A DNA stretch of 64,000 bases from a virus. The stretch covers positions 123,494-187,493 of IMG/VR virus record IMGVR_UViG_3300020442_000006. One strand, given 5' to 3'. Both the position numbers and the translations under genes were made by a program. Of this stretch, positions 49,774-58,928 are shown piece after piece. Position 1 is the first letter of the stretch. Every line of letters begins with the position of its first letter. Below the pieces are notes generated by a model. It ran no database searches, had not been told where the DNA came from, and worked only from the letters and a program-made list of their open reading frames with translations.

Positions 49774-49781
49774 TATTTATA
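49774..49781 (-). promoter_or_regulatory. late promoter TATAAATA for gp22/gp23
   Basis: Exact T4 late octamer on the minus strand, 40 bases before the gp22 start, adjacent to the gp21 stop codon. Confidence 0.8.
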
Positions 49782-49782
49782 C

Positions 49783-50433
49783 TCACAGGGAGTTTAAGAA
49801 TTTTGAAAACGCGGAAATCTTCCGCTCTTCAAGAATCTTGCTACTGGCAGCATTGTCAATTTGCCTCTTCATATGGTTAATTTCAGACTCTTGAATGATT
49901 CCGTTATTCCAGATCCATTCTTTGCCTTCCATAATTCCATTGACAAAAGCATCGGGTGCTGAAGGATCAGCAACAATGTCTGCTGCGGTTGCCAACATAA
50001 AATCATCAGCAACTACTTTTGCTCCGTCACGAGTTTCTTGGAGTGAACCAATTCCACGTGATGAAACACCTAGTTTCACGCCTTCACCCAAAAGGTTCTT
50101 AGCGATGTTACCCATAGGAGTATCTAGGATTCTTGCTCTTCCTCTGAAGTTGTTACCTTCTTGGACTAGCGATGTGATCAAATGTGATACACGGTCGAGG
50201 TTAACTGTTGGTCCATCAGGATGTCCCAGTTCGCCGAGGGCGCGACCATTTTTAACAAAAGATTCATTGTATTTATCAACTTCTCTACGGAGTGTGTTGA
50301 TAGGGTACATTCTTCCATTGCGATTTTTGATCTCGCCTTGTAGGAATGTTCCTTCTATGTATAGATTTTTCTTACCGTTCTTCTCCTCAGAAAGGATCTG
50401 AACGTCTTCAATCTGTTCCGTAATCAGTTTCAT
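49783..50433 (-). CDS. 21: prohead core protease gp21
   Basis: A 216-residue serine-type maturation protease. It starts at MKLITEQIEDVQ, chosen over a longer frame because AGAGGA precedes this ATG. GEIKNRNGRMYPINTL and ALGELGHPDGPTVNLDRVSHLI hold the catalytic His (GHP), and LGVSSRGIGSL the catalytic Ser. It cleaves gp22, gp23 and itself in the prohead. The first bases overlap the 64-residue core gene. Confidence 0.93.
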   Translation of the reverse strand: MKLITEQIEDVQILSEEKNGKKNLYIEGTFLQGEIKNRNGRMYPINTLRREVDKYNESFVKNGRALGELGHPDGPTVNLDRVSHLITSLVQEGNNFRGRARILDTPMGNIAKNLLGEGVKLGVSSRGIGSLQETRDGAKVVADDFMLATAADIVADPSAPDAFVNGIMEGKEWIWNNGIIQESEINHMKRQIDNAASSKILEERKISAFSKFLNSL

Positions 50434-50602
50434 TTGGTTCCTCTTGAGTTTCAGGTTGCATCCAGTCACCTGCAATTTCCTTTTTCTTTGCTTCTAGAGC
50501 ATCGGCGGTAATTGCTTTCATCGCATCATCAACTTCACTACTGAGATCTTTCGATCCCGAAAAGATTTTGTTGACGATTTCTTTCGCTTGAATTGATGGC
50601 AT
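50408..50602 (-). CDS. small prohead-core position protein (gp67/68 place)
   Basis: A 64-residue protein, MPSIQAKEIVNKIFSGSKDLS, with a helical core (EVDDAMKAITADALEAKKKE) and a polar tail ending ETDYGTD. It lies between gp20 and gp21, where T4 has gp67 and gp68, which build the prohead core. Its size and helical nature fit, but sequence similarity is too low to name it. It overlaps gp21 by 26 bases. Confidence 0.6.
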   Translation of the reverse strand: MPSIQAKEIVNKIFSGSKDLSSEVDDAMKAITADALEAKKKEIAGDWMQPETQEEPNETDYGTD

Positions 50603-50623
50603 AATAAATGTCCTCGTACTTAA

Positions 50624-50631
50624 TATTTAGA
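50624..50631 (-). promoter_or_regulatory. late-type promoter variant TCTAAATA
   Basis: On the minus strand 22 bases before the 64-residue gene, overlapping the gp20 stop codon. Confidence 0.45.
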
Positions 50632-52252
50632 ATTCTCCGCGTTTATAGTCTGCAGGAGGAATAGACTCAACACCTGTTGGACCCTCTTCTTCCATCTCTT
50701 CTCCCTCCATTCCTTCTGCTCCAGGTGCCATAGGTTCACCTGTCATAGGATCAATAGAGGCAGGATCAGGGATCTTACCCTCTTCAATTTCCTTCTCAAT
50801 CTGATCATCGATCTCATTCATTTCCGCATCAGTATGCTTAAGAATTTGACGACGAATATATTCAGCAGAGAAGTATCTACCAACGAAAGGATCCATTGTC
50901 TGAACTAGGTTTAGACGCTCTGTAAGGATCTCTTTCTCTTTAAGTTCAGAGAAATAGTTGTCAGCAACATAGTCATACTGAATATGCTCTGCCATATCAT
51001 CCCACTCTTCAATGCTGATAACACCTTTCAGAATGAGTTGTGTCTTGAGTAGATCGTGAAGCAGTTCAGAGAACTTCTTACGCAGACGAGTTACGAACTT
51101 TTGGAACTTAATCTCGTCACGTGTGATCTCTGCTGCGCGACCTAGGTTAAAGGTTGACTCTGATTCCAGACGTGACTCAGGTACATTTAATGCACGGTAG
51201 AGTTTCTTCTGGAAGTATTTGACATCCTCAAGTTCTCCAAGATTCTGTCCACCTGGGAGCGTAGTGATTTCAGTTCCTCTACCGCCTTCCCTTCTGGGTA
51301 ACCAGAAATCTTCGAGCATCGACATAAATTTTCTGTCATCTCTGATCTCTCCTGTGTCTGCGTTATAAACCAACTTGTTTCTATAACGAGACATAACCTC
51401 GCGGAGATATTGTTCTGCCTTTTGCTTAGGAAGATTACCAACATCAATATAGAAAATACGACGCTCAGGTGCTCTTGACAGTCTGTAGATAACAAGACTA
51501 TCTTCGATCATCCTCAGTTGGTTGAGTGCCTTGATTGCTTTATGAAGATGTGACATAATCACATTCTTATTCATATCTTTCAAACCACTGTGGGCGAAAG
51601 CGATTGCATCAGGGGCAACCTTGATACCTGCAGTCTCCATTCCTCGGAGACCTTTAGGGTTGTAAACGTAATACTCTGCGGACTTAGGAGCAATCTGTGC
51701 TTCCATTGTCCTTGGGTCAACAAAGGTCTTATCTTTAGGACGCTCTAGTTCAATTACTTTTCTGATCTTTCTAGGATCAATGTATCTGAGTTCTGTGATA
51801 CCACCTCTAGGGTTCTTGGTATCAATCATCTTGTGATAGTAAATCTTTCCGTCAATATACCAACGACGGAAGATGTCGTATGCCTTCTTATCAAAGTCAA
51901 GAAGACGGAGAATATTAAAGAACTCCTCTCTAATTTTCTTCTTAATACCTGCACTGACCTTGAGGTTAGACAACTCAACATCCACAGGAGTGTCATCTAA
52001 CTCACCTGCGATTGCTTCATTAACCACATCATCGATAGCACGATCACACTCAGGGTGGATCGACATTGCGCGGTATCGACGAATCAGGTCGTTTTCATCT
52101 TTGTATGTTCCATCAAGATCGATGGCGGTACCAAAATAACCACCACCTGCAACGGGGGTCGCTGCATCATCTGACTCTTTACGCACGAAAGAAGGACCCT
52201 TCGCAGAGTCCTTCTTGGCACGTTCAAGAGAATAACCAAAAAGTTGGGACAT
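50627..52252 (-). CDS. 20: portal vertex protein gp20
   Basis: A 541-residue portal. It starts MSQLFGYSLERAKKD. Typical portal segments include YRAMSIHPECDRAIDDVVNEA, RRWYIDGKIYYHKMID, LRYIDPRKIRKV, IYRLSRAPERRIFYIDVGNLPK and LPGGQNLGELEDVKYFQKKLYRALN (the last two given in short form). The C-terminus is acidic and Met/Gly-rich (AEGMEGEEMEEEG). It forms the dodecameric DNA-entry ring bound by terminase gp17. A late promoter TATAAATA lies 26-33 bases before the ATG. Confidence 0.95.
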   Translation of the reverse strand: MSQLFGYSLERAKKDSAKGPSFVRKESDDAATPVAGGGYFGTAIDLDGTYKDENDLIRRYRAMSIHPECDRAIDDVVNEAIAGELDDTPVDVELSNLKVSAGIKKKIREEFFNILRLLDFDKKAYDIFRRWYIDGKIYYHKMIDTKNPRGGITELRYIDPRKIRKVIELERPKDKTFVDPRTMEAQIAPKSAEYYVYNPKGLRGMETAGIKVAPDAIAFAHSGLKDMNKNVIMSHLHKAIKALNQLRMIEDSLVIYRLSRAPERRIFYIDVGNLPKQKAEQYLREVMSRYRNKLVYNADTGEIRDDRKFMSMLEDFWLPRREGGRGTEITTLPGGQNLGELEDVKYFQKKLYRALNVPESRLESESTFNLGRAAEITRDEIKFQKFVTRLRKKFSELLHDLLKTQLILKGVISIEEWDDMAEHIQYDYVADNYFSELKEKEILTERLNLVQTMDPFVGRYFSAEYIRRQILKHTDAEMNEIDDQIEKEIEEGKIPDPASIDPMTGEPMAPGAEGMEGEEMEEEGPTGVESIPPADYKRGEF

Positions 52253-52277
52253 CTAATTATTAGAATTTTCTTCCCAA

Positions 52278-52285
52278 CTATTTAT
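52278..52285 (-). promoter_or_regulatory. late promoter TATAAATA for gp20
   Basis: Exact octamer on the minus strand in the 44-base gap between gp19 and gp20. Confidence 0.8.
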
Positions 52286-52296
52286 ACGGTTTCAAA

Positions 52297-52971
52297 TTAA
52301 CCGCCTGAGTTACCAGTGTTGATGTCTGTGTCGTAGGTCCAGTATTGTACTTGGAATTCAACGGTGTACTCTTCAGGAGTATCGTTGGTTCCCCAGTCAA
52401 GATCGATTGCAGAAATGTTAGATGGCCAGATACCTTCGAACTTGTAAGTACGAATGATCTTACCTTTTCTATCCATCTGTCTAACCTTTGCTGTCGCTTG
52501 ATAATCAGCGATAGTGTTAGCGTTCTGGAAGTTCTGCTGCAGTGCTTGAATGTTGGTTGACCAAGATTCGAAGAATGCTCTGAACTTGAAGGACTGGTCA
52601 TTAAGAACAGTCACTGTCCAAGGTTCAAAGGTTCTGTCGCCTGCTACCTTGAGGATTCTTCCTCTGTAAGGTACTTCAACAACACCCACTGTAGATGCAG
52701 GGATGTTTGCTGCCTTCACAAGGAAGGTACCGAAAGCGGATGCTTCGGATGCGTTGAGTTGAGATCCACCTGCAGAGTTCTCGGAAGCATCTGCTGATGA
52801 TCCTGCAACACCACCTGATTGAGGTGATACTCCATCCTGAAGGATTGGAGGTGCATAGATTTCTACTTGGAATAGATTAGGACGTGCAAAGTCCTTAACT
52901 TGATCTCGGAAGGAAAAGATGGGAGCGCGGATTGCGCTCTGCTCCACCTGTCCTGGTTGTGATTCTGCCAT
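52297..52971 (-). CDS. 19: tail tube protein gp19
   Basis: A 224-residue tube monomer. FARPNLFQVEIYAPPIL at the N-terminus, VEVPYRGRILKVAGDRTFEPWTV and KGKIIRTYKFEGIWPSNIS match T4 gp19. Compared with T4 (163 residues) it has an extra Ser/Ala/Gly-rich segment near residues 45-80 (SPQSGGVAGSSADASENS). It polymerises into the inner tail tube. It lies 28 bases after gp18. Confidence 0.92.
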   Translation of the reverse strand: MAESQPGQVEQSAIRAPIFSFRDQVKDFARPNLFQVEIYAPPILQDGVSPQSGGVAGSSADASENSAGGSQLNASEASAFGTFLVKAANIPASTVGVVEVPYRGRILKVAGDRTFEPWTVTVLNDQSFKFRAFFESWSTNIQALQQNFQNANTIADYQATAKVRQMDRKGKIIRTYKFEGIWPSNISAIDLDWGTNDTPEEYTVEFQVQYWTYDTDINTGNSGG

Positions 52972-52999
52972 TGTTTGTCTCCTAGGTTAGTCTCTTGAA

Positions 53000-55780
53000 T
53001 CAGGAAGTAACTTCAGCGAAACTAGAACCAGTTCTAGTTGCAGTGAATGTAAGAGTGATGTAGTTGATAGAACGTGTAGGTTTCACGAAGATCTCCGCGA
53101 AGAACTCTCCTCTATCAATCGCCTCAGGTGGGTTGTTGCTGCTGTCGCAGACAACCAAGAAATCGATAATGCCACGACGTGACTGAACCGAACGGAGGAA
53201 CGGTTCCACGATGTTCTTGAAGGAAGCGCGAGTAAACTCGTCGTTCAATTCGAACAGTTGAGTCTTTGCTGCTTCTGAGATTGCATCTTCAAGTACCAAG
53301 AACAAGCGACGAACGTTAATTCTGTCGAATGCTGATTGATATGAAAGTGCAGTCTTGTCTCCGAAGAGGACAATACCTTGTCCAGGGAATGCAACCACAG
53401 GGTTGACACGAGCAGCGTACAGTCTGTCTCTATGATCCTTCAGAGGTGAGTAAGCAAGTTTGATTGCGTTTCTCAACTGTCCTCTGTTGAATCCTGCAGG
53501 AGAGAACCACGCTTCTGAATTCAGAGTTGCGCTAAGTGTTAGACCTGCAAGGTCAGCGTTACAAGGAAGGTAACGATACTTATCGTTGTACTTGTCGTAG
53601 ATGTACTTGTAGTTGTTATCAAAGACAGCGTATGATGTGCTAGACAGTTTATTGAAGTAATCAATAGTTCTGTTAACAATCACGTTGGTATCGCTAAGAC
53701 CAATCACGTCATTACGTGGAGGTGAAACGAATGCCAAGCAATCCTTACGGGTTGCAGCGATGTCAATGATCTTTTGTGCTTTAGCGATTGTGTCGCTAGT
53801 GTCTGCCATCGAAGGACCCATCAAGATGTAATCAATATCAATGGTTTCCTTGTCAGCGATGAGGTCGTATGAACCGAGGATCTCAGATCTTGAAAGTGTG
53901 TAACCATCAGTACCGCCTTGGAGGTGGTATCTAACAGTAGAACCTTTTGAAGTTCCGATGATCTCGCGACCGAGTGCAGTTTCGGTAGTCTTGATTGCAG
54001 CAGTCTGCTTGATCAAGTCAAAGTGTCTTGAAACTCCAGATGCACCGAAGTCACCGTTAGCACCAGTATCAACATCAAAGATGCTTCCAGTCTCGTGTGC
54101 ACCCCAGTAGATATATTGTGAGATGTTCTTAATAACGTCTCTGTAGAAGATGGTCTCGCCTTGAACGCCTTTAGCATCCATTGACTTAGACACGAAGAGG
54201 AACTTCTCAAGAACCGCACCAGGTGTACCAGTGAGTTTGCCATCTCCATCAAGGACGAGGATGTGCATTTGGTCCTTAGAACCACCACGGTCTTCAACCC
54301 AAGGTGATGTGCCAGGTCTAGGAGCAACGTTTGCCCACTTCTGATTGCCGCCGAAATATCTTTCGTCGTATTCTGATCTTACAGAAGCAACGTTCACGTT
54401 AGGTGAACCTGAAGCGTTGTCGTCTGAGATAGTGTAGTTTGCTTCGAATCTTTCTTGTGATGCGTTAGTGATTGTAAGAAGTTGTCTTTCAACTGCTTCA
54501 ACCTTACCCTTGTCACCAGTTCTAGATCCACCAGTCTCTGCACTCCAGAGAGCGATTACATCGCCAACCTCAAGAACATCAGATGAGAGTGAGTAGTTAA
54601 CATCAATCTCGATCTTTCTTGTAAGAGGATCGTATGCAACCACTTGACCTTGAACAGGAATACTTACAGGGGAAGAAGCGTCTGTTTCTCCTCTCCAGTA
54701 TTGTCCGCTTTCAAAGTCTCCTGCGATGGATGCGGAATCCATTGTGACCACGATTCTATAACCGAAGATCTTACCGCCTGCGTTAGCACCGCTATAAGTT
54801 ACGTCAGTTGTAGTTTCGAATTCCCACTCAGCAGTGGTAGGTTGTGAAAGTGAAAGGATCTGGTCAGCACCCGCGTCGGTCATTACGATGCGGAGGGAGT
54901 TACCATAAAGACCAGGGTGTCTAGCAGCAAACTTCCAAGAGTTAGAAGCGCCTTCAACGTTGCCTTCATACTCTTCGAGATTTCTAACAAGAGGAGCACT
55001 AACACCAGTTGATGTTTGTTCGTTGATTGTTGTCTTACCTGCAGTAACAACCAAACGCTTAATGGACTGACCATCAGTCTGTGCAGCAGCAGTTGTTTCC
55101 AACTGACCACGCTCAACAGTCAGATCATTACCTGCAATAGCAGTCACCTTAAGAATCTCGTCAGAGATCAAGATGTGATCGTTTAGTGCGACAGCAAGAG
55201 AAGCAACAGAAGTAACCGTCAGTGTTGTACCACCTGCAGCAAGCGTACCTCCTTGGTTCATCGTTGTGCTATTACCTGAGTCTTCGATCAGAGTAATAGA
55301 TGCACCTGCTGCGTGTGAAGTTGCTGCAGTTGCAAGTTGACCACGTTGAACAGTAAGGTCGTTACCTGAGACGTTAGTCACTCTAAGAATTTCAGCGTCG
55401 ATCAGAATCAAATCGCTTGTGGCGAAGTCTGTCGCTGCTGTAACTGTAAGAGTTGTGTCTGCACCAGAGAAAGTAGTGACAACAGTCTGTGCTGTGTCAA
55501 TAGCGTTCTTAAGTGAAGAACTGTTTGTACGGATAACTTTTAGTGTACCACCGTACAACAGGAATTGTGCTGCTGAATACCAGTATTCGTAGTTGTAATC
55601 GTTAGGGCGACCGAAGACAGCAAGAAGTTCTTTCTCGCTAGTTACGTCTACAATCTTATTAACGGGACCCTTTTCAAAGGAACCGACTATCACTGCAACA
55701 TTATCTAGAGTCGCGTTAGCAACCGTAGTCAGATCCTTTTCAAGAACAACGACCCCTGGTGAAAGTTGGGTAGATGCCAT
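53000..55780 (-). CDS. 18: tail sheath protein gp18, enlarged
   Basis: A 926-residue sheath protein, much longer than T4 gp18 (659). SPGVVVLEKDLTT at the N-terminus and the C-terminal part (RDRLYAARVNPVVAFPGQGIVLFGDKTAL, in short VVAFPGQGIVLFGDKT, and RSINYITLTFTATRTG) are classic. A tandem pair of beta repeats is inserted near residues 106-241, and there is a large variable middle domain (about 240-500). It forms the contractile outer tail. A CCTAAATA late-type box lies 39 bases before the start. Confidence 0.95.
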   Translation of the reverse strand: MASTQLSPGVVVLEKDLTTVANATLDNVAVIVGSFEKGPVNKIVDVTSEKELLAVFGRPNDYNYEYWYSAAQFLLYGGTLKVIRTNSSSLKNAIDTAQTVVTTFSGADTTLTVTAATDFATSDLILIDAEILRVTNVSGNDLTVQRGQLATAATSHAAGASITLIEDSGNSTTMNQGGTLAAGGTTLTVTSVASLAVALNDHILISDEILKVTAIAGNDLTVERGQLETTAAAQTDGQSIKRLVVTAGKTTINEQTSTGVSAPLVRNLEEYEGNVEGASNSWKFAARHPGLYGNSLRIVMTDAGADQILSLSQPTTAEWEFETTTDVTYSGANAGGKIFGYRIVVTMDSASIAGDFESGQYWRGETDASSPVSIPVQGQVVAYDPLTRKIEIDVNYSLSSDVLEVGDVIALWSAETGGSRTGDKGKVEAVERQLLTITNASQERFEANYTISDDNASGSPNVNVASVRSEYDERYFGGNQKWANVAPRPGTSPWVEDRGGSKDQMHILVLDGDGKLTGTPGAVLEKFLFVSKSMDAKGVQGETIFYRDVIKNISQYIYWGAHETGSIFDVDTGANGDFGASGVSRHFDLIKQTAAIKTTETALGREIIGTSKGSTVRYHLQGGTDGYTLSRSEILGSYDLIADKETIDIDYILMGPSMADTSDTIAKAQKIIDIAATRKDCLAFVSPPRNDVIGLSDTNVIVNRTIDYFNKLSSTSYAVFDNNYKYIYDKYNDKYRYLPCNADLAGLTLSATLNSEAWFSPAGFNRGQLRNAIKLAYSPLKDHRDRLYAARVNPVVAFPGQGIVLFGDKTALSYQSAFDRINVRRLFLVLEDAISEAAKTQLFELNDEFTRASFKNIVEPFLRSVQSRRGIIDFLVVCDSSNNPPEAIDRGEFFAEIFVKPTRSINYITLTFTATRTGSSFAEVTS
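55058..55465 (-). repeat. tandem duplicated domain inside gp18
   Basis: Residues about 106-163 and 181-241 are two related units, each with TTLTVT...(D)HILI.(D/A)EILKVT..GNDLTV.RGQL.T.A. The central NDLTVQRGQLAT and NDLTVERGQLET copies are clearly homologous. At DNA level the two are diverged. Confidence 0.85.
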
Positions 55781-55818
55781 TGGTTAGCTCCTTGAAAATC
55801 TCAATCTATTGCTGAAAT

Positions 55819-55826
55819 TATTTAGG
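55819..55826 (-). promoter_or_regulatory. late-type promoter variant CCTAAATA for gp18
   Basis: On the minus strand 39 bases before the gp18 ATG, the usual distance for late promoters here. Confidence 0.5.
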
Positions 55827-55864
55827 AAAAGGTATTGTTCAAGCGGGGAAACGGAACGTGAACA

Positions 55865-56098
55865 TTACCAATCAGGATATGAAGATTCCTTTCGTGGTTT
55901 GGGTTTTTGCTTTCTTGTCTTACTCACTCTTTTCTTCGTACAGTATTTGCACTCATATGAATATGCAGAGGGATTTTGTCCTCTGTCTTTACGTGTCTTA
56001 TAAAAATTATCAGTGAGTGATAGAGTTCTCAAACATTTCCTACACTGTCTATCTACGAATAGGAATGCCTCTAGACTCAGTTCATCTTCAAGACTCAT
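55865..56098 (-). CDS. small zinc-ribbon-like protein
   Basis: A 77-residue protein, MSLEDELSLEAFLFVDRQCRKC, with CRKC and, 27 residues later, CKYC, which could bind one zinc. A very basic tail follows (KKRVSKTRKQKPKPRKESS). It resembles the small zinc-ribbon proteins near terminase genes in cyanophages. Nucleic-acid binding is likely from charge. It overlaps the next gene by 11 bases. Confidence 0.65.
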   Translation of the reverse strand: MSLEDELSLEAFLFVDRQCRKCLRTLSLTDNFYKTRKDRGQNPSAYSYECKYCTKKRVSKTRKQKPKPRKESSYPDW

Positions 56099-56273
56099 CT
56101 GCTCGTTCCAGTTCTTCTATTGCATTGACTGGTACCTCGTGTCCACCGACACTATACCAATGCTCTCCTTCCCTAACACCTAAGTATGCTAGATCGCTGA
56201 AGGTATTTTCTCTGAGCATTGCTTGGAGGCGATAATGAATCAAATCACTCTTCTTCACTTTTCCTCGCTGCAT
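56088..56273 (-). CDS. small conserved protein
   Basis: A 61-residue protein, MQRGKVKKSDLIHYRLQAMLR, then FSDLAYLGVREGEHWYSVGG and an acidic end. Folded-looking, no motif. It overlaps the 37-residue membrane gene by 29 bases and the zinc-ribbon gene by 11. I recall similar proteins next to gp17 in cyanophages. Confidence 0.6.
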   Translation of the reverse strand: MQRGKVKKSDLIHYRLQAMLRENTFSDLAYLGVREGEHWYSVGGHEVPVNAIEELERADES

Positions 56274-56358
56274 AACCCATTACGAATCCAAACGAAAACA
56301 ACACTAATATGAATAGTGTCGTTGCCATCGACCCTAACAGTGTTTCTACTTCAATCAT
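56245..56358 (-). CDS. 37-residue membrane micropeptide
   Basis: MIEVETLLGSMATTLFILVL, then FSFGFVMGYAARKSEEE. A single hydrophobic span with an acidic N-terminus and charged C-terminus. Its ATG overlaps the gp17 stop (ATGA), so translation is likely. Function unknown. Confidence 0.55.
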   Translation of the reverse strand: MIEVETLLGSMATTLFILVLFSFGFVMGYAARKSEEE

Positions 56359-58001
56359 CGATACTCCCACATATAAGAGCGATCACCATATTCATCGGTA
56401 TGCCAGACCTGTCCTTCTGGATCTACGATGACATCATCATTGAGTCCATCATCCATAAATCCGAACGGTGCCATATCCGCTTCAATCGCTTCGCGTTGTT
56501 CTTGATACATTCTAGCACGAATATCGTTATCGTGGAGTTCCTTAAAATAATCCTGAACTGCCAACCACGAGAACATAACCAGACACATAGCAAGGTCATC
56601 GTGGCAACCTTCTTCTGCCTGCCAGGACTGACCCTTCTGAATGAATGTAGTTAGTTCTGCAATGATGTCATAGTCAGTCAACAATAGTTTGTCATCTTCA
56701 ATCAGTGCTTTCATATTGGAGCAACCAACCTTCTTAACTGCGGTTGACATCTTGACACCAAGTTGTACCTTACCACCAGAGAATCCTTGACCAACAACCT
56801 GTCCTGCTCTACCACGCATTGCTGCCATCAGTAGATTGTCATACTCAAGATCATACTGTATAATATCTGCAACCTGACCACCGATGTCATTTACTTCTAC
56901 AAGAATGTATGCGTGGTTATATGCTCTTCCAACCTGACAAATAATATCGGGGAACAGTAATGGTTTTATTTCGTTATTTCTATACTTCGCTACTAATTTA
57001 TATGGTACTGTTGTCGTATCAAATACAGTAAACGCTGAGTAGTCTCCATCAATACCTCTTGCTACGTCCACTGTCATAGTATAATTATGTCCTTCTTCTG
57101 GTTTCTGAAATACATCGAGACCATTCTGTCTTTCAATAGGATCTTCGTAGGTCATCACTCTCAACTTACTTGGAGAGATCAAAGTATCAACAGAGCCCAG
57201 GAACTCACATTCGAACTCAACACGGAATTGTTGTTCACTTGTGTTACGGATAGTCTGTGCTTTCCATTCAGCATCTCTTCCTGGAACCTCAGACCAATGT
57301 ACCTCTGTTGGGATATATTCATTCGTACCACGCTCTGCATCGTGCCAGAGTTTGTAGTACATATTCATCCCGTGTGGAGTAGAGATGATAATAACTTTGG
57401 TAGACTTACCAGATGAGATAGTAGGATAAACAGAACTAAAAAACTGATCTGCAATGTTGTTCGGAACGAACGCGAATTCGTCCAGAAATATGACGTTAAA
57501 AGACATACCCCTGACAGCACTAGCACTAGTAGATGCAGCAAGGAGTTTACTTCCGTTCTCCAGTTCCACTGACCCTTTGTTCCAGCCAATAATACCTTGC
57601 TGCATCCATTTAGGAAGGTTCTCGTAACTGAGTTGTAAACGTCCCAACATCTCTCGGGCAGTCGCTGCTTTGTTTGCGAGGATTGCGACATTGACGTTAT
57701 CGTTAAAGATTACATACCATAGAAGATATGCAGTAACAACGGTTGACTTTCCAGACTGTCTTGGTAGTTTTGCAATATTAAATCTATTCTCGTGAAACCT
57801 GTTGACCATCGTTTCCTGAAAGTCATACAAGTTAAATGGAATGACACCCTCATCCAAAGACACGATCTTAATGTACTTCTTGATAAAGTAAATAGGATCC
57901 TCCGCACACTTGATAAACTCTTTAACCTGTTTAGGTGTGAAGTTAGTATGTACGTTTGCCTTTTTTAGATTGGGATTGCCTAGATACGCATCAAGACTCA
58001 T
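56355..58001 (-). CDS. 17: terminase large subunit gp17
   Basis: A 548-residue packaging motor. The N-terminal ATPase has FNIAKLPRQSGKSTVVTAYLL (Walker A, RQSGKS) and NVIFLDEFAFVP (Walker B with catalytic Glu), then IISTPHGMN (motif III). The C-terminal RNase-H-like nuclease has MTVDVARGIDGDYSAFTVF and GCHDDLAMCLVM, whose Asp residues bind metal. It cuts concatemers and drives DNA into the prohead through gp20. Length matches other cyanophages. Confidence 0.96.
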   Translation of the reverse strand: MSLDAYLGNPNLKKANVHTNFTPKQVKEFIKCAEDPIYFIKKYIKIVSLDEGVIPFNLYDFQETMVNRFHENRFNIAKLPRQSGKSTVVTAYLLWYVIFNDNVNVAILANKAATAREMLGRLQLSYENLPKWMQQGIIGWNKGSVELENGSKLLAASTSASAVRGMSFNVIFLDEFAFVPNNIADQFFSSVYPTISSGKSTKVIIISTPHGMNMYYKLWHDAERGTNEYIPTEVHWSEVPGRDAEWKAQTIRNTSEQQFRVEFECEFLGSVDTLISPSKLRVMTYEDPIERQNGLDVFQKPEEGHNYTMTVDVARGIDGDYSAFTVFDTTTVPYKLVAKYRNNEIKPLLFPDIICQVGRAYNHAYILVEVNDIGGQVADIIQYDLEYDNLLMAAMRGRAGQVVGQGFSGGKVQLGVKMSTAVKKVGCSNMKALIEDDKLLLTDYDIIAELTTFIQKGQSWQAEEGCHDDLAMCLVMFSWLAVQDYFKELHDNDIRARMYQEQREAIEADMAPFGFMDDGLNDDVIVDPEGQVWHTDEYGDRSYMWEYR

Positions 58002-58266
58002 CTGCTTCTTTCCGTTTCAAACTATCTATACGTTCTCTTAATTCTTGATACCCTTCATACTCCTCGTTACTAACCTCGATCTCCCTGAATCTTACAGACA
58101 TTAGTTTCTCTCCACCCTTGAGTTCATCTATCTCAGGGTGTCCTGTCTTAGGTCTTTTTGAGTAACCGCCAAACTCTTTGATTATAAGCAATGCTTGCAG
58201 TGCTAAAGAGACAGCGATTCCCAGTAGAATAAACCAGAATTCTACTGGGAGTGGATATGGTTCCAT
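57991..58266 (-). CDS. membrane protein upstream of gp17
   Basis: A 91-residue protein with one membrane span (FWFILLGIAVSLALQALLII, residues 10-29), then a charged part and a coiled coil at the end (YQELRERIDSLKRKEADES). Its end overlaps the start of gp17 by 11 bases. A membrane-anchored coiled coil would be unexpected for packaging, so its role is unclear. Confidence 0.6.
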   Translation of the reverse strand: MEPYPLPVEFWFILLGIAVSLALQALLIIKEFGGYSKRPKTGHPEIDELKGGEKLMSVRFREIEVSNEEYEGYQELRERIDSLKRKEADES

Positions 58267-58470
58267 TTATTTTTCGATGTATTTTTCTAGTACCTCTAGT
58301 TGATCGTGGAAGTGTGAGATCTGATCCAACTCACTTTCAATCGCTGCCATAATATCAGGATGCTCTCCGATACCGACAGGATTGGCAAGATAAACCTCGA
58401 TGTTCATCTTATGCTTTTCAATATTACCCAAGGCGTGAAGTTTAACTGCCTCGATAAGTTCCTTTCTCAT
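58267..58470 (-). CDS. small helical protein
   Basis: A 67-residue protein, MRKELIEAVKLHALGNIEKHK, with NPVGIGEHPDIMAAIESEL and a C-terminal helix. His residues are frequent. It is 4 bases overlapped with the nuclease gene and adjoins the 57991 gene. I recall it as a common cyanophage protein next to gp17. Function unknown. Confidence 0.65.
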   Translation of the reverse strand: MRKELIEAVKLHALGNIEKHKMNIEVYLANPVGIGEHPDIMAAIESELDQISHFHDQLEVLEKYIEK

Positions 58471-58928
58471 TCTACTAAAGTTCCATAAGATCTACGGATT
58501 TCTCTGAGTTCTTCGAAATCCTTTTGTTTTGTACCTCCGTCATATGCCCAAGCATATCCTTCAGTAATCATTTGCTCATTAAGGGACACATCTGAATCCC
58601 CGATGTATAACCAACCGAGTAAGCGACCATACTTACCGACACCACCAACAAGTTCAGTCCGAATAGACAACTCATCATCACCAGAGAGAGTTGATTCCAA
58701 CTTTTCTTTGAGCCAGTTTGTTGCATCGATTCCAAGTTCTTTCTCTTCTAAATTACGAGTTCTCTTCTCAGGAGTGTCAACACCTGCGATTCTTACTCGC
58801 TCTTTTTTATATAGATCGAAACCAAGATCGATTGTTACATCAATCGTATCTCCGTCAAGAACTTTGTTTATCTCGGTCACTCGGAAGTTGTAACAACTCT
58901 TCCGACTCGGGGGGATCATTGCTCCCAT
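58467..58928 (-). CDS. staphylococcal-nuclease-like endonuclease
   Basis: A 153-residue SNase (thermonuclease) fold protein. VLDGDTIDVTIDLGFD holds the first Asp pair, RVRIAGVDTPEKRT the catalytic Arg and Asp (VRIAGxDTPE), GKYGRLLGWLYIG the second Arg region, and NEQMITEGYAWAY the C-terminal motif. It cuts DNA or RNA with calcium. It could degrade host DNA. The first part overlaps a membrane protein gene by 74 bases; the start may instead be at 58919. Confidence 0.85.
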   Translation of the reverse strand: MGAMIPPSRKSCYNFRVTEINKVLDGDTIDVTIDLGFDLYKKERVRIAGVDTPEKRTRNLEEKELGIDATNWLKEKLESTLSGDDELSIRTELVGGVGKYGRLLGWLYIGDSDVSLNEQMITEGYAWAYDGGTKQKDFEELREIRRSYGTLVE

